Source of the DNA: JBFHIZ01 sp041596215
GTDB lineage: Bacteria > Bacillota > Clostridia > Lachnospirales > Lachnospiraceae
Direction: 5' to 3'
Assembly: GCA_041596215.1 (NCBI GenBank)
Contig: JBFHIZ010000035.1
Location: forward strand, 1-21,699
DNA length: 21,699 nucleotides
Below are positions 21,562 to 21,699 of this stretch, one piece after another. The position numbers were made by a program, and so were the translations under genes. Under the pieces are notes generated by a model, which worked only from the letters and a program-made list of their open reading frames with translations, was not told the DNA's origin and did no database searches. Each line of letters starts with the position of its first letter. Within the stretch, counting starts at the first letter, position 1.

Positions 21562-21699
21562 ATGATCGTAAATGAAAGAATGGTTTCATTTATCAATTCC
21601 TTAGATAGGGGAAATACGAAGGAGTTAGATGAACTTGAAGCATATGCGCTAGCAACCTATGTTCCAATTATTCGAAAAGAAACGCAAAGTCTTTTGAAA
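21562..21699 (+). CDS. O-methyltransferase (YrrM/CCoAOMT-like), N-terminal part cut by window end
   Basis: The frame opens at ATG 21562 (GGGGA about 7 bases upstream) and stays open to the last base, giving 46 residues: MIVNERMVSFINSL, then LDELEAYALATYVPIIRKET near its end. That segment is the typical start of the SAM-dependent O-methyltransferase family 3 proteins such as Bacillus YrrM, which lies directly after mltG there as well. The SAM-binding motifs are outside the window, so the call rests on the N-terminal segment and synteny. Recent family knowledge links relatives to tRNA wobble-uridine carboxymethoxy methylation (TrmR), but that cannot be checked here. Confidence 0.75.
   Translation, partial: MIVNERMVSFINSLDRGNTKELDELEAYALATYVPIIRKETQSLLK

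Overview
The window is low-G+C chromosomal DNA, almost fully coding and mostly on the + strand. Strong AGGAGG-type ribosome sites, a CIRCE/HrcA heat-shock operon, 4Fe-4S-rich ATPases typical of anaerobes and the gene order all point to an anaerobic Firmicute of class Clostridia, most likely Lachnospiraceae-like. The lineage is inferred from gene content only. I see no tRNA, rRNA, CRISPR array, insertion sequence or prophage, and no gene-free gap longer than 300 bases.

Layout. (1) 1-637: the C-terminal part of a LacI-family repressor, whose stop codon lies in its own terminator hairpin. (2) 649-3327: a four-gene operon with its own promoter and terminator. Two small NifX/NifB-like (dinitrogenase Fe-Mo cofactor domain) proteins flank two tandem MinD/Mrp-type ATPases, each carrying an inserted 2x[4Fe-4S] ferredoxin domain. 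No nitrogenase genes are present, so this is probably a metal or Fe-S cofactor handling module of unknown target. (3) 3368-7327: a phosphate operon of a Na/Pi cotransporter with C-terminal PhoU domain, a PhoB/PhoP-like response regulator and a PhoR-like histidine kinase. It is preceded by three direct repeats with exact 11-bp spacing that look like a Pho box. (4) 7369-14118: hrcA-grpE-dnaK-dnaJ under a sigma-A-type promoter with a perfect CIRCE, then prmA and rsmE (ribosomal protein and 16S rRNA methylation). (5) 14140-16627: a cysteine desulfurase and ThiI, the expected pair for tRNA 4-thiouridine.

(6) 16673-16906, the only convincing minus-strand gene: an HPr-fold protein that lacks the phosphorylatable histidine but keeps the Ser46 region, so Crh-like in logic. 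It is divergent from mtaB, with overlapping promoters and a 13-bp palindrome between them. (7) 17010-21699: mtaB (tRNA ms2t6A), ireB, ruvX and a DUF1292 gene. Then comes a 20-codon leader ORF folded into a perfect 10-bp inverted repeat, RNase J, a membrane-anchored MltG-like protein with no catalytic domain, and the start of a YrrM-like O-methyltransferase. Apart from RNase J, the order ireB-ruvX-DUF1292-mltG-O-methyltransferase is a conserved Firmicute neighbourhood.

Most of the window is core genome. The parts most worth follow-up are the leader ORF/hairpin before RNase J, the His-less HPr, the NifX/ferredoxin-ATPase operon, the putative Pho box and the catalytic-domain-less MltG.
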